A stretch of DNA of 64,000 nt from Enterobacter asburiae (GTDB lineage: Bacteria; Pseudomonadota; Gammaproteobacteria; Enterobacterales; Enterobacteriaceae), in the NCBI RefSeq assembly GCF_007035645.1, contig NZ_AP019632.1:1860001-1924000 (forward strand), read 5' to 3'. Position 1 is the first letter of the stretch. Each line of letters starts with the position of its first letter. The translations under genes and the position numbers were made by a program. The notes beneath the pieces are model-generated. The model saw only the letters and a program-made list of their open reading frames with translations. It made no database searches and was not told the DNA's origin. This document shows positions 39,094 through 48,816 of this stretch, piece after piece.

Positions 39094-39923
39094 TGGATTT
39101 TCAGCGCTGGTTACGTGAGGCGGCCGGTGAGCTTTCAGAAAGCGAAAGCCCGAAACGCGACGCCGAGATTTTGCTTGAGCACGTGACGGGTAAAGCCCGC
39201 ACGTATCTGCTGGCTTTTGGCGAAACCGAACTGACCGCGGAACAGGAAGCGCAGCTCGCCGCGCTGCTTGCTCGCCGTAAAACCGGCGAGCCGGTGGCGC
39301 ATCTGGTCGGTGAGCGTGAGTTCTGGTCGTTACCGCTGTACGTCTCGGCGGCGACGCTGATCCCGCGTCCGGACACCGAGTGCCTGGTGGAGCAGGCGCT
39401 GGCGCGTTTACCTGCGGCGGCCTGCAGCATTCTCGATCTCGGTACCGGCACCGGTGCTATCGCGCTGGCGCTGGCCACCGAGCGGCCCGACTGCGCGGTA
39501 ACGGCGGTGGATGTGATGTCCGATGCGGTGGCGCTGGCGCAGCGTAACGTGGAACGTCTCGGGCTTCGCAACGTGACGGTGCTGCAAAGCAGCTGGTTTG
39601 CCGCGCTGGAGAATCGCTCATTTGCGATGATTGTCAGCAATCCTCCCTATATCGACGAACATGACCCGCACCTTGCGCAGGGAGACGTGCGCTTCGAACC
39701 GCTGACGGCGCTCGTGGCCGCCAACGCGGGATTAGCCGATCTCGAACACATTGTGACAACGTCACGGGAACATTTACTTCCCGGCGGCTGGCTGCTCGTG
39801 GAGCATGGCTGGACGCAGGGAGAGGGCGTTCGGGCACTGTTTACGCAAGCTGGCTACGCCGCTGTCGAAACCTGCCGCGACTACGGCGGCAACGAACGCC
39901 TGACGCTGGGGCAGTGGCTATGA
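39093..39923 (+). CDS. prmC: Release factor glutamine methyltransferase
   Basis: PrmC methylates the GGQ glutamine of RF1 and RF2 with S-adenosylmethionine. The 276-residue enzyme has the SAM loop DLGTGTGAIALALA and the catalytic NPPY motif (IVSNPPYIDEHD). It follows prfA with a one-base overlap and overlaps sirB2 by ATGA. Confidence 0.98.
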   Translation: MDFQRWLREAAGELSESESPKRDAEILLEHVTGKARTYLLAFGETELTAEQEAQLAALLARRKTGEPVAHLVGEREFWSLPLYVSAATLIPRPDTECLVEQALARLPAAACSILDLGTGTGAIALALATERPDCAVTAVDVMSDAVALAQRNVERLGLRNVTVLQSSWFAALENRSFAMIVSNPPYIDEHDPHLAQGDVRFEPLTALVAANAGLADLEHIVTTSREHLLPGGWLLVEHGWTQGEGVRALFTQAGYAAVETCRDYGGNERLTLGQWL

Positions 39924-40312
39924 GCCTGTTTACCGTGCTCATTACCGTCCACCTCATTTCCGTTGCGCTGACCGTCAGCTTTTTCATCGTCCGTTACTGG
40001 TGGCGCTACAGCAACAATCCGCTGATGGATGCCCGCTGGGTGCGTATCGCGCCGCACTGCATCGACACGCTATTGCTCCTTTCCGGCGCCGGACTCATGT
40101 TGAAGACCGGCTATCTGCCATTTACTGATAAAGGTGCATGGCTGACTGAAAAGCTGTTTGGCGTTATCATCTACATCGTTTTGGGTTTTATCGCGCTTGG
40201 GCGTCGTCGTCCGCGCAGCCAGCAGGTCGGGTTTATCGCCTTTCTGCTGGGTCTGGTGGTGCTGTACATCATCATTAAACTCGCCACCACAAGAATACCG
40301 TTACTGGGGTAA
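39920..40312 (+). CDS. sirB2: SirB2-family inner-membrane protein
   Basis: A 130-residue protein with four predicted membrane helices and conserved His/Trp residues (VHLISVALTV, RYWWRYS). The function is not established. ATG 39920 overlaps the prmC stop and is preferred to GTG 39914. It keeps the E. coli position (ychQ) between prmC and sirB1. Confidence 0.9.
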   Translation: MSLFTVLITVHLISVALTVSFFIVRYWWRYSNNPLMDARWVRIAPHCIDTLLLLSGAGLMLKTGYLPFTDKGAWLTEKLFGVIIYIVLGFIALGRRRPRSQQVGFIAFLLGLVVLYIIIKLATTRIPLLG

Positions 40313-40315
40313 GTC

Positions 40316-41125
40316 ATGAGGTCCTTAGCCGATTTCGAATTTAATAAAGTGCCGCTTTGCGATGGCATGATCCTGATTTCTGAGATGATTCGCGACGATT
40401 TTACGTCGCAGTTTGTCTACGATGAGCTGGAGAATCTGGTCAGCCTGGCGCGTGAAGAGATTAATCAGGCTCGCCCGCAAGACTGGCAATTAGAGAAGCT
40501 GCTGGAGCTTTTCTACGGCGAATGGGGTTTCTGCGACACGCGGGGCGTGTATCGCCTGTCTGACGCGTTATGGCTGGACCAGGTCTTAAAAAATCGTCAG
40601 GGCAGCGCCGTGGCGCTGGGCTCTATTTTGCTGTGGGTCGCGCACCGTCTGGATATTCCGCTGGTCCCGGTCATTTTCCCGACGCAGATGATCCTGCGCG
40701 CTGAGTGGCTGGACGGTGAAATGTGGCTCATTAATCCCTTCAACGGCGACACGCTGGATGAACATACGCTGGACGTGTGGCTGAAAGGCAATATCAGCCC
40801 GGTGGCTGAACTGTTCAACGAAGATCTCGACGAGGCGGATAACGCGGAAGTGATTCGCAAGCTGCTGGATACGCTGAAGTCTGCGTTAATGGAAGAGCGT
40901 CAGATGGAGCTGGCGTTGCGCGCCAGCGAAGTGCTGCTGCAGTTCAACCCGGAAGACCCGTACGAAATTCGCGATCGTGGGCTGATCTACGCGCAGCTCG
41001 ACTGTGAACACGTGGCGCTGAATGATTTGAATTATTTCGTTGAGCAGTGTCCGGAAGATCCCATTAGCGAAATGATTCGTGCGCAGATCAACGCGATCTC
41101 GCACAAACAAATTACACTGCATTAA
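40316..41125 (+). CDS. sirB1: SirB1-family transglutaminase-like/TPR protein
   Basis: A 269-residue protein with an N-terminal transglutaminase-like region (about 30-180) and a TPR-like C-terminal part (ALRASEVLLQFNPEDPYEIRDRG, LNYFVEQCPEDP). It matches E. coli YchA/SirB1. The biochemical role is unknown. It lies 3 bases after sirB2 and 36 bases before kdsA, probably one operon from hemA onward. Confidence 0.93.
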   Translation: MRSLADFEFNKVPLCDGMILISEMIRDDFTSQFVYDELENLVSLAREEINQARPQDWQLEKLLELFYGEWGFCDTRGVYRLSDALWLDQVLKNRQGSAVALGSILLWVAHRLDIPLVPVIFPTQMILRAEWLDGEMWLINPFNGDTLDEHTLDVWLKGNISPVAELFNEDLDEADNAEVIRKLLDTLKSALMEERQMELALRASEVLLQFNPEDPYEIRDRGLIYAQLDCEHVALNDLNYFVEQCPEDPISEMIRAQINAISHKQITLH

Positions 41126-41152
41126 TCTTAATTCCGATTCACACCTGAATAA

Positions 41153-42016
<864 letters not shown>

Positions 42017-42017
42017 T

Positions 42018-42045
42018 AAAAAAACCCGCTTCGGCGGGTTTTTTA
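42018..42045 (+). terminator. Terminator of kdsA
   Basis: ACCCGC and GCGGGT pair around TTCG, flanked by A and T runs. It can also serve chaA from the other side. Confidence 0.9.
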
Positions 42046-42056
42046 TGGGGCATATT

Positions 42057-42100
42057 GCCGGGTGGCGCTGCGCTTACCCGGCCTACAAAACCCGTAGGCC
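42057..42100. repeat. REP-like palindromic element
   Basis: GCCGGGTGGCGCTGCGC followed by TTACCCGGCCTAC has the layout of an enterobacterial REP unit. GTAGGCC follows at 42094-42100 as the inverse of GGCCTAC. It lies between the convergent kdsA and chaA genes; the ldr/rdl toxin repeats found in this gap in E. coli are absent. Confidence 0.75.
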
Positions 42101-42130
42101 CTGCAAGCGAAGCGTCGCTGGGCAAAAAGG

Positions 42131-43231
42131 CTACGCAAAAATTGTCATTAAATACGCAATAAACAAGGCCATATGCGCCGCGCCGTTCAGCACGTTGGTG
42201 CGCCCGGTTGAGAACGAAATCTGGCACAGCAGCAACGAGGCGACCATCACAATCATCTCCGGCGCGCCCAGCGCAAACTGCAGCTCGTTGCCCGTCATAA
42301 AGGCAATCAGCGTCACCACCGGTACGGTAAGTGAAATCGTCGCCAGTACGGAGCCGAAGAACAGGTTCATTGCGCGCTGCACCTGATTATTCAACACCGC
42401 TTTCAGCGCGCCCAGCCCTTCAGGGGACAGGATCAGCAGCGCCACCAGGAAGCCGGTAAACGCCACCGGCGCGTTCAGCTCGGTTAACAGCGTCTCCAGC
42501 GGGTTAGCGTTCATCTTGGTGACGGCAATCACCGCAATCAGATGCACGATCAGCCAAACCGTATGCCACGCGCTGCTGTGGGCCGATGGCTTGCCGTGGT
42601 GCGGGTCATCATCGTCACCGTCGTCTTCATGCTCGTACACAAACAGACTCTGGTGCGTTTTGGTCTGAATCAACAGGAACACACCGTACATGGCGGCGGA
42701 AATCAGTGCGACCAGCAGCGCCTGCCCGGTGGAAAAGTTTGCACCCGGCAGCGCCATCGGGAAGACCAGCACGATAACCGCCAGCGGGAAGAGGGCGATA
42801 AGATACTGTTTAATGCCGAACAGGTTCATATACTGGGTCGCAAATTTGCGCCCGCCCAGCAGCAGAGAGAAGCCCACCAGGCCGCCCGTTACAATCATGA
42901 TGATCGAATAGAGCGTATCGCGCATCAGCGTTGGCGCAGCATCGCCGGTCGCCATAAGGGCGGAAATCAGGCTGACTTCGAGAATAACAACGGAAAGGCT
43001 GAGAATTAACGATCCGTACGGCTCGCCCAGACGGTGGGCCAGGACGTCCGCATGGCGAACAACGCTAAATGCGCTGGTTAAGATGCCGACCAGGGCAAGA
43101 ATATTGATACCAACCACCACTGGCAGTGACTGACTGCTTCCCCAGAAGAGCAGCACAGCCAGTGCCAGAACCGGGAAAATGAGTGACGTCTCCTTGTGGC
43201 GGGTCTTTACCGCCTCGTGTGTTGCTGTCAT
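42131..43231 (-). CDS. chaA: Sodium-potassium/calcium proton antiporter ChaA
   Basis: ChaA exchanges protons for sodium, calcium and potassium at the inner membrane. The 366-residue product has two repeated five-to-six-helix halves, each with an acidic motif (SLSVVILEVSLI and LLILSPEGLGALK), joined by an acidic His-rich loop (HEDDGDDDDPHHG). The start at 43231 follows GGAG and gives exactly the E. coli length. A 270-base AT-rich gap separates it from the divergent chaB; I see no clear regulatory site there beyond a truncated REP-like GCCGGGTGGC at 43438. Confidence 0.96.
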   Translation of the reverse strand: MTATHEAVKTRHKETSLIFPVLALAVLLFWGSSQSLPVVVGINILALVGILTSAFSVVRHADVLAHRLGEPYGSLILSLSVVILEVSLISALMATGDAAPTLMRDTLYSIIMIVTGGLVGFSLLLGGRKFATQYMNLFGIKQYLIALFPLAVIVLVFPMALPGANFSTGQALLVALISAAMYGVFLLIQTKTHQSLFVYEHEDDGDDDDPHHGKPSAHSSAWHTVWLIVHLIAVIAVTKMNANPLETLLTELNAPVAFTGFLVALLILSPEGLGALKAVLNNQVQRAMNLFFGSVLATISLTVPVVTLIAFMTGNELQFALGAPEMIVMVASLLLCQISFSTGRTNVLNGAAHMALFIAYLMTIFA

Positions 43232-43501
43232 GTGCTTCTCCATCAATGCAGGTGCTTGTAATTATAGATAGATTTTTGAGGTCATTAAATTAACAGATCT
43301 CTGTTAAATACCCTTTATTTTTTACTTAATTTTACCCTTTTCCATTATTTTTAATCCTGATGCCTGTAATGAATAGTTTTTGTTTAATACTCATTAAATA
43401 ACAGCGAATTAAAAATATAATGTACTCATAAATTATTGCCGGGTGGCACCATGGCGTATCGTCGTCCACACTTATCTCTTTAACCAAAAGAGAGGTTAGT
43501 G

Positions 43502-43732
43502 ATGCCCTATAAAGCGAAATGCGAATTACCGGATAACGTGCAAAACGTTCTGCCCGCTCACGCGCAGGATATCTACAAAGAGGCGTTTAACAGCGCCTGG
43601 GATCAGTACAAAGACAAGGACGATCGCCGGGATGATGCCAGCCGTGAAGAGACGGCCCACAAAGTCGCCTGGGCCGCAGTAAAACATGAATATGAGAAAG
43701 GAGACGACGATAAATGGCATAAAAAGAAATAG
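43502..43732 (+). CDS. chaB: Cation transport regulator ChaB
   Basis: A 76-residue ChaB protein, nearly identical to that of E. coli through the core (VLPAHAQDIYKEAFNSAWDQ and KVAWAAVKHEY). It is thought to modulate ChaA. AGAGAGG upstream of ATG 43502 supports the start; a GTG codon immediately before it is unlikely to be used. Confidence 0.96.
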   Translation: MPYKAKCELPDNVQNVLPAHAQDIYKEAFNSAWDQYKDKDDRRDDASREETAHKVAWAAVKHEYEKGDDDKWHKKK

Positions 43733-43909
43733 CCATGAAATGATTCGCTGCCTTCATTTTGACTTTTCAGGCGGTTGAACTTCCGTTGTATTGCAACTGG
43801 TCCGCTAATTGCTTATCGTTATTCGACTGCTGGCAAAATGACCAGCATAAAATGCCGGGAAGGCGAATTACAGATGTCGCAAGGAAGCATGCAGTGGCGG
43901 AGGTGGAAA

Positions 43910-44605
43910 GTGTTAACGCGTGATTTCTTAATGAAGGCAGATTGTAAGACGGCATTTGGTGCTATTGAGGAATCGCTTCTCTGGTCAGCTGAACAACGTG
44001 CGGCGTCACTCGCTGCCACGCTTGCCTGCCGCCCGGATGATGGCCCGGTATGGATTTTTGGCTACGGCTCCCTGATGTGGAACCCGGCTCTGGAATTTGT
44101 CGAATCGGCAACGGGAACGCTGCCTGGCTGGCATCGCGCATTTTGCCTGCGCCTGACGGCCGGACGCGGCAGCGCGTGCCAGCCTGGCCGTATGCTTGCA
44201 CTGAAAGAGGGCGGGCGCACCACGGGCGTGGCGTATCGCCTGCCGGATGCCACGCTGGAAGAGGAGCTCACGCTGCTCTGGAAGCGCGAGATGATCACCG
44301 GCTGCTATATGCCGAGCTGGTGCAAGCTGGAACTGGACGACGGACGCACCGTCAACGCGCTGGTGTTTATTATGGACCCGCGTCATCCGCTGTATGAAGC
44401 GGATACCCGCACGCAGGTGATTGCCCCGTTGATTGCCGCCGCGAGCGGGCCTCTGGGCACCAACGCGCAGTATCTGTTCTCCCTCGATCAGGAGCTGACG
44501 CGCCTCGGCATGAAGGACGATTGTCTAAATGAGCTGGTGGTGAAGGTGAAGGCGCTGCTGGAAGGGAACCCGCTCAACAGCGCGCTGCGACCGGGTTTTG
44601 CCTGA
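43910..44605 (+). CDS. chaC: Glutathione-specific gamma-glutamylcyclotransferase ChaC
   Basis: ChaC cleaves glutathione to 5-oxoproline and Cys-Gly. The 231-residue product has the nucleotide-binding-like loop VWIFGYGSLMWNP and catalytic Glu region LTLLWKREMITGCY. The start is GTG 43910, since GGAGG lies 6 bases upstream and the length then equals E. coli ChaC; the frame is open upstream but those residues are not conserved. A terminator follows. Confidence 0.95.
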   Translation: MLTRDFLMKADCKTAFGAIEESLLWSAEQRAASLAATLACRPDDGPVWIFGYGSLMWNPALEFVESATGTLPGWHRAFCLRLTAGRGSACQPGRMLALKEGGRTTGVAYRLPDATLEEELTLLWKREMITGCYMPSWCKLELDDGRTVNALVFIMDPRHPLYEADTRTQVIAPLIAAASGPLGTNAQYLFSLDQELTRLGMKDDCLNELVVKVKALLEGNPLNSALRPGFA

Positions 44606-44610
44606 CAATA

Positions 44611-44633
44611 CGCCCGGCTTGCCGGGCGTTTAA
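44611..44633. terminator. Terminator between chaC and the DUF1883-like gene
   Basis: CGCCCGGC pairs with GCCGGGCG around a TT loop, followed by TTTAAA. It can serve both convergent genes. Confidence 0.75.
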
Positions 44634-44635
44634 AC

Positions 44636-44875
44636 TTATGCTGCCACGTAGCTGACGGAATGCTCCAGCGACTGGCTGTGGCTATCAATCAGCACATCCC
44701 ACGTGCCGGTATACGGCACGGTAAGCCAGGCCTTATCGTCCTGTACGGTGAGAATATCCGCCTGGGACTGTTTTTGTGCTTTCGAACTCATCAGATGAAT
44801 ACGACAGCGTTCTGAGCAACGCACCACTACCGTATCCCCACCAAACAGTTTCAAACTTGTTTTTACCAGTGCCAT
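44636..44875 (-). CDS. Small DUF1883-like protein
   Basis: A 79-residue beta-rich protein with the DUF1883-type pattern: LKLFGGDTVVVRCSERCRIHLM at the N terminus, then LTVPYTGTWDVLIDS. No signal peptide or membrane helix. Function unknown. It is absent from this place in E. coli and, together with the chemoreceptor, forms a small insertion between chaC and ychN. The 211 bases between the two hold the hairpin at 45049 and nothing else I can assign. Confidence 0.65.
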   Translation of the reverse strand: MALVKTSLKLFGGDTVVVRCSERCRIHLMSSKAQKQSQADILTVQDDKAWLTVPYTGTWDVLIDSHSQSLEHSVSYVAA

Positions 44876-45048
44876 TTTTTACCCCGTAGTCTTAAACAAC
44901 GCTCTCCCTGCTGCCATATCCGAGCGTGATGTTGTTCACAATTCACTCATGGCATAACACCAAAGGGGAGGGGGCGGGATGCTGATTTTGATCAAAAAAT
45001 GGCATAACGATTAAACAAAAATGACAAAATTCCTCAAAATTTAGGCTA

Positions 45049-45076
45049 GCGCGCGTTTTACCCGCTAAACGCGCGC
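45049..45076 (-). terminator. Hairpin after the chemoreceptor gene
   Basis: GCGCGCGTTT pairs perfectly with AAACGCGCGC around an 8-base loop, 11 bases beyond the receptor stop. Only a weak T-rich stretch follows on the minus strand. Confidence 0.55.
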
Positions 45077-45086
45077 CGGAAGAAGA

Positions 45087-46871
45087 TTAAATGCGGAAAT
45101 GCCCGGCTGTTTCAGCAAGGTCGCCCGCCTGGCTCTGCAGGGCTCCCGCGGCGGCGGCGGATTCCACCACCAGCTCGGCGTTCTGCTGAACCATTCTGTC
45201 GAGATGGGTCACCGCGTGGTTGATCTCATGAATCCCTTTCATCTGCTCGCTGGTGGCGATGGAGATTTCACGCATGATGCCAGAGACGCTGCCGATGCTG
45301 GAGCGGATCTCATCCATGCTTTCCCCCGCCAGATGCACGTAGCGGGAGCCGGTTGCCACGCTGTCGGTGGTGGAGTCAATCAGAGATTTGATCTCTTTCG
45401 CCGCCTGAGCGCTACGACTTGCCAGGTTACGCACTTCACCTGCTACGACGGCAAACCCGCGCCCCTGCTCACCCGCACGCGCCGCCTCGACGGAGGCGTT
45501 CAGCGCCAGAATGTTAGTCTGGAAAGCAATCCCGTCAATCACGCTGGTGATATCGCCAATTTTTGCCGACGCGACTTCAATGGACTGCATGGTGCTGATC
45601 GCCTGCGATACCACCTCGCCGCCGCGCGCCGCGGCCGCTGAGGCCTTGCTCGCCTGGTCGTTCGCTTCTGCCGCCGATTCATTCGACTGCGTCACGGAGG
45701 CGGTGATCTGCTCCACGGCGCTGGCCGTCTCGCGCAGGCTGGATGCCGCCTGCTCGGTACGTCCGGAAAGATCCTGGTTACCTGCGGCAATCTCCTGCGC
45801 GGCGTTTTTCACCGATTCGCTGGCGTCACGGAGCTGCACCATCACCACCGACAGCTTATCGCTGAAGGCGTTAAAGGCCTGGGCAATCTGCGCGACCTCG
45901 TCTTCGCCGTTATCCGGCAGGCGCTGGGACAGATCGTTAGTGCCGTTAGCAATGTTGTGCATCGCGTCGCGAATGTCGGACAAACGCTTGAGCAGGCGGG
46001 CAATCAGGAAATGCACAATCGCCGCGCTCAGGAGTGCGAGGATCACCAGCGAAATCCCCGAGGCTTTAAGCAGGGAACGCATGCCGGAGGTGGCGTCACC
46101 GCTGTCGAGCGCGATGACTAACAGCCAGTTTGTGCCCGGCACGGCTGTCGCCACGAAGGTTTTTTCCGCGTCGTTCAGCGTTCCGTCGACGGGGTTACCG
46201 CTTTTCAGCGCAGCAAAATCAATGCCCTTGATCGTCTCACCAAACGGTTTCAGCGTCAGAGCCGGATCGTTAGCGGCAATCACGCTGCCGTCGCTGTTCA
46301 GAAGCAACCCGCTGCTGGCCGGGGTGGGATGGATCCCGCGCACGTTAGCCACCACGCTGTCCATCGCCACATCGCCCGCCACGACCGCTTTGAGCGTGCC
46401 ATTTTCTTTCACCGGCACCGCAAAGGTTACCACCAGTTTACCGGTTCCCGCGTCAACATAGGGCGCGGTGACAACCGGACCGTCCGTGCTGACCACCTGC
46501 TGATACCACGGGCGAATAGTCGGGTCATAGTCCGCCGGAACGCCCGCCGGTTCAGAGAATTTCGCCGTTTTGCTGGCGTAGCCAACATAGACGTTGGTGA
46601 ATCCACCCGCCTGCGCAAGCTGTTTAAACACCGGAACCGGGTCGTCATTCAGCGCAACGGTCTGCGCGGAGGCGATCACCGTCATCTTGCTTTTTACCCA
46701 GTCGGCAATCGCCATGTTATGGCTGGCGCTGGTGCTGGTCAGGATATCGCGCTGGGACTGCTGGTTATCCTGGCGCGTGACCTGGAAGTTAATGACGGTA
46801 TTAAGGAGAAGGGCGACGACCAGACAGCCTGCCGTCGCCGCGATGATGCGTGCACGAATCGATCTGAACAT
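45087..46871 (-). CDS. Methyl-accepting chemotaxis protein with a double-Cache sensor
   Basis: A 594-residue transmembrane chemoreceptor. TM1 is at about 8-30. A large periplasmic domain of dCache type (DYDPTIRPWYQQV, the usual Cache motif, plus APYVDAGTGKLVVTFAVPV) runs to about 275. TM2, HAMP and a cytoplasmic signalling domain follow, with the conserved hairpin tip IAFQTNILALNASVEAARAG. The C terminus (AETAGHFRI) lacks the pentapeptide that tethers CheR/CheB. The ligand is unknown; such sensors often bind amino acids or organic acids. Confidence 0.93.
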   Translation of the reverse strand: MFRSIRARIIAATAGCLVVALLLNTVINFQVTRQDNQQSQRDILTSTSASHNMAIADWVKSKMTVIASAQTVALNDDPVPVFKQLAQAGGFTNVYVGYASKTAKFSEPAGVPADYDPTIRPWYQQVVSTDGPVVTAPYVDAGTGKLVVTFAVPVKENGTLKAVVAGDVAMDSVVANVRGIHPTPASSGLLLNSDGSVIAANDPALTLKPFGETIKGIDFAALKSGNPVDGTLNDAEKTFVATAVPGTNWLLVIALDSGDATSGMRSLLKASGISLVILALLSAAIVHFLIARLLKRLSDIRDAMHNIANGTNDLSQRLPDNGEDEVAQIAQAFNAFSDKLSVVMVQLRDASESVKNAAQEIAAGNQDLSGRTEQAASSLRETASAVEQITASVTQSNESAAEANDQASKASAAAARGGEVVSQAISTMQSIEVASAKIGDITSVIDGIAFQTNILALNASVEAARAGEQGRGFAVVAGEVRNLASRSAQAAKEIKSLIDSTTDSVATGSRYVHLAGESMDEIRSSIGSVSGIMREISIATSEQMKGIHEINHAVTHLDRMVQQNAELVVESAAAAGALQSQAGDLAETAGHFRI

Positions 46872-46977
46872 AAGTGAAATACCTGCTGTGTTGTTTCCAT
46901 GCCTATCGGCAACCCCGCAGGTAAACTTGATGCTGAAACCGCGTCCATAAGAAAATAATATTTTTACGAGTTTATTA

Positions 46978-47331
46978 TTAAAAAGTTAATACTTTATCGG
47001 CGGACAGCGTCCACTCGGCCAGCTCAACCAGCGTACCAATCTCTACGCCATCAATCAGCGGCAGACCGGTAATGCCGCGGCCGTCGGTGCAGGTCTTGCA
47101 CAGCTTCACCGGCACGTTTTGCGCGGTGAGGATCTCCAGCATCTGCTGAATGTTATAGCCTTCTGCCGGTTTTTGACCCTTCAGCCCCGCGGTGACCGCG
47201 TCCGACATTAAAAAGAGTCGTAACGCCAGGTCGCTCTCTTTTTCACGCAGCGCAATCGCCAGGCGCAGGCTGTTAAAAAGGGATTCGCTGCCGTAAGCCG
47301 CACCGTTGGCGACGATCACAATCTTTTGCAT
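46978..47331 (-). CDS. ychN: DsrE/DsrF-like sulfur-relay family protein YchN
   Basis: A 117-residue DsrE-fold protein almost identical to E. coli YchN, including CKTCTDGRG with the conserved Cys residues and QKIVIVANGAAYGSES at the N terminus. It forms hexamers in E. coli; the role is unproven. In E. coli it adjoins ychP; here the nas operon separates them. Confidence 0.95.
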   Translation of the reverse strand: MQKIVIVANGAAYGSESLFNSLRLAIALREKESDLALRLFLMSDAVTAGLKGQKPAEGYNIQQMLEILTAQNVPVKLCKTCTDGRGITGLPLIDGVEIGTLVELAEWTLSADKVLTF

Positions 47332-47403
47332 GTTGACTCCTGTTCTTATAAAGGCACGAATATTGCTTAGCTTTCCCGAGTTTCGCTGTTCTGGAGAGTA
47401 AGC

Positions 47404-48588
47404 ATGACATTAATGGCTGGCATTTCGCCAGGCGCTGCTGAATGGCTCGAGCGCGCAAGAATGATGCGCCGGGAGCAGCTCAGCAAGCTGGCACAGCTTG
47501 GCGTGCTTGTGCACGGCATTAGCCAACTGGTGCATATGTTACAGTGCGAGCGTGGGGCGTCCAACGTCTGGCTCTGCTCACAGGGTAAGCTCTACGCCCC
47601 TGAATGCAAAGCCAGCCGGGCGCTGGTGGATGAAAACCTTGCTGCACTTTATGACATTCTTGAAAAACAGTCGCCGATCCCGGGAAGTACCGTCTGTGAA
47701 CGTATCGGCGGCGCGCTTCAGTGCCTTGACATGCTTCCCGCGCTGCGCGACGGTGTTATTCAGCAAACGGTAACGGCGCCGCAGGCGATGGAACACTACT
47801 CCCGCATGCTTCGCCATCTGCTCAGTATCGTGCCGCAGCTCAATGACAGCATTGACGATCCGCAAATCGCCGGGCGTTTTGTTGCCCTTTATAGCCTGAT
47901 GCAGGGGAAAGAGCTGGCGGGACAGGAACGGGCCCTGGGGGCGATTGGCTTCACGCAGGGCTTTTTCGATGATGTGACTCGCCAGAGGCTGGTTGACCGC
48001 ATCGACGGGCAGCAGGCCTGCTTTGAAATTTTTCTCTCACACAGCTCCGCTGACGTCCAGACCACCTTTTCTCTGCACTGCCAGCCCGATCGTGAAACGG
48101 AGCAACTCCGGCGCGTAGCCTGTACCCGCCAGCCTGCCGCGGATGATGGCCTTACCGCTCTGGCCTGGTTTGCTCTGCAAACCGCGCGCCTTGAGCATCT
48201 GCGCACGCTGGAGGAGACGCTCATCGCCGATCTGATGACGGCGGTGGACGAGCGTATTTACCGTAACGATGAGTACGTGCCTCCCGCCGATGAGCAGGAC
48301 GACCCGCTGATACAGTATCCGGAAAAACCGTTGCTCACCCTGGTGCGCCAGCAGGCACGCGAGATAGAACAGCTCTCGCGCCAGCTTGCATCGCTGCGCG
48401 ATACGCTTGAAGAGCGCAAAGTCATTGATAAAGCGAAAAGCGTGCTGATGACCCACCAGAATATGAGTGAGGAACAGGCCTGGACGGCGCTGCGCAAAAT
48501 GGCGATGGACAAGAACCAAAGGATGGTGGATATCGCCCGCGCGCTGCTGATGGTGAAGAATTTATGGCAGGTAACACCAAAGGAGTAG
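47404..48588 (+). CDS. nasR: Nitrate/nitrite-responsive antiterminator NasR
   Basis: NasR binds the nas leader RNA when nitrate or nitrite is present and blocks termination. The 394-residue protein has an N-terminal NIT sensing domain (about 30-300), with Arg50 in QCERGAS as a likely ligand contact. The C-terminal ANTAR RNA-binding domain is at about 330-385 (RDTLEERKVIDKAKSVLM, SEEQAWTALRKMAM). It diverges from ychN and lies directly upstream of the leader it is expected to control. Confidence 0.95.
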   Translation: MTLMAGISPGAAEWLERARMMRREQLSKLAQLGVLVHGISQLVHMLQCERGASNVWLCSQGKLYAPECKASRALVDENLAALYDILEKQSPIPGSTVCERIGGALQCLDMLPALRDGVIQQTVTAPQAMEHYSRMLRHLLSIVPQLNDSIDDPQIAGRFVALYSLMQGKELAGQERALGAIGFTQGFFDDVTRQRLVDRIDGQQACFEIFLSHSSADVQTTFSLHCQPDRETEQLRRVACTRQPAADDGLTALAWFALQTARLEHLRTLEETLIADLMTAVDERIYRNDEYVPPADEQDDPLIQYPEKPLLTLVRQQAREIEQLSRQLASLRDTLEERKVIDKAKSVLMTHQNMSEEQAWTALRKMAMDKNQRMVDIARALLMVKNLWQVTPKE

Positions 48589-48678
48589 CTGCACGGTCAG
48601 CGGGCATTTTGTGCCTGATTAAGGTGCGTGCAGGCGAGGGGAGTTCGGTTAGCGCCCCGGAAATTGCGGGTTAAAACC

Positions 48679-48694
48679 TGGCATTCACTTTGCA
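48679..48694 (+). promoter_or_regulatory. Sigma-54 promoter of the nas operon
   Basis: TGGCATTCACTTTGCA has the -24 GG and -12 GC dinucleotides exactly 10 bases apart, matching the sigma-54 consensus. Transcription would start near 48705, just before the leader hairpins. Nitrogen control by NtrC is established for the Klebsiella nas operon; a possible but weak NtrC site lies at 48612-48628 (TGCCTGATTAAGGTGCG). Confidence 0.85.
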
Positions 48695-48718
48695 TTATCG
48701 GATTAACCATTTTTGACG

Positions 48719-48794
48719 ATGCGCCAACGGCGGCGCATGCGTCTTCGGGATAAAGGCGTCCACTGGTGCTTCGGCATCGTGGGCGCTTTTTTTT
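48719..48794 (+). promoter_or_regulatory. NasR-responsive leader RNA: two hexaloop hairpins overlapping a terminator
   Basis: Hairpin P1 is ATGCGCC-AACGGC-GGCGCAT (48719-48738). P2 is GGAT-AAAGGC-GTCC (48748-48761). Both hexaloops have A at position 1 and G at position 4, the feature recognised by ANTAR proteins. The P2 loop and 3' arm are also the 5' arm of a strong terminator (48752-48769 with 48774-48789, TTCG loop, one bulged C), followed by a long T run. Holding P1-P2 with NasR therefore excludes the terminator. Confidence 0.88.
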
Positions 48795-48816
48795 GGTTTT
48801 TTTTTCAGGAGTGGTC

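Noticed and set aside
42046..42130. Expected ldr/rdl toxin-antitoxin repeats between kdsA and chaA
   Set aside because: E. coli has them at this place, but only a REP-like element is found here.
43438..43460. REP-like GCCGGGTGGC upstream of chaB
   Set aside because: Only one arm of the element is present, so it is a fragment at most and not listed as a repeat.
48612..48628. Possible NtrC site upstream of the nas promoter
   Set aside because: Only the right half-site fits well (GGTGC); the left half is poor, so it is mentioned but not annotated as a separate feature.
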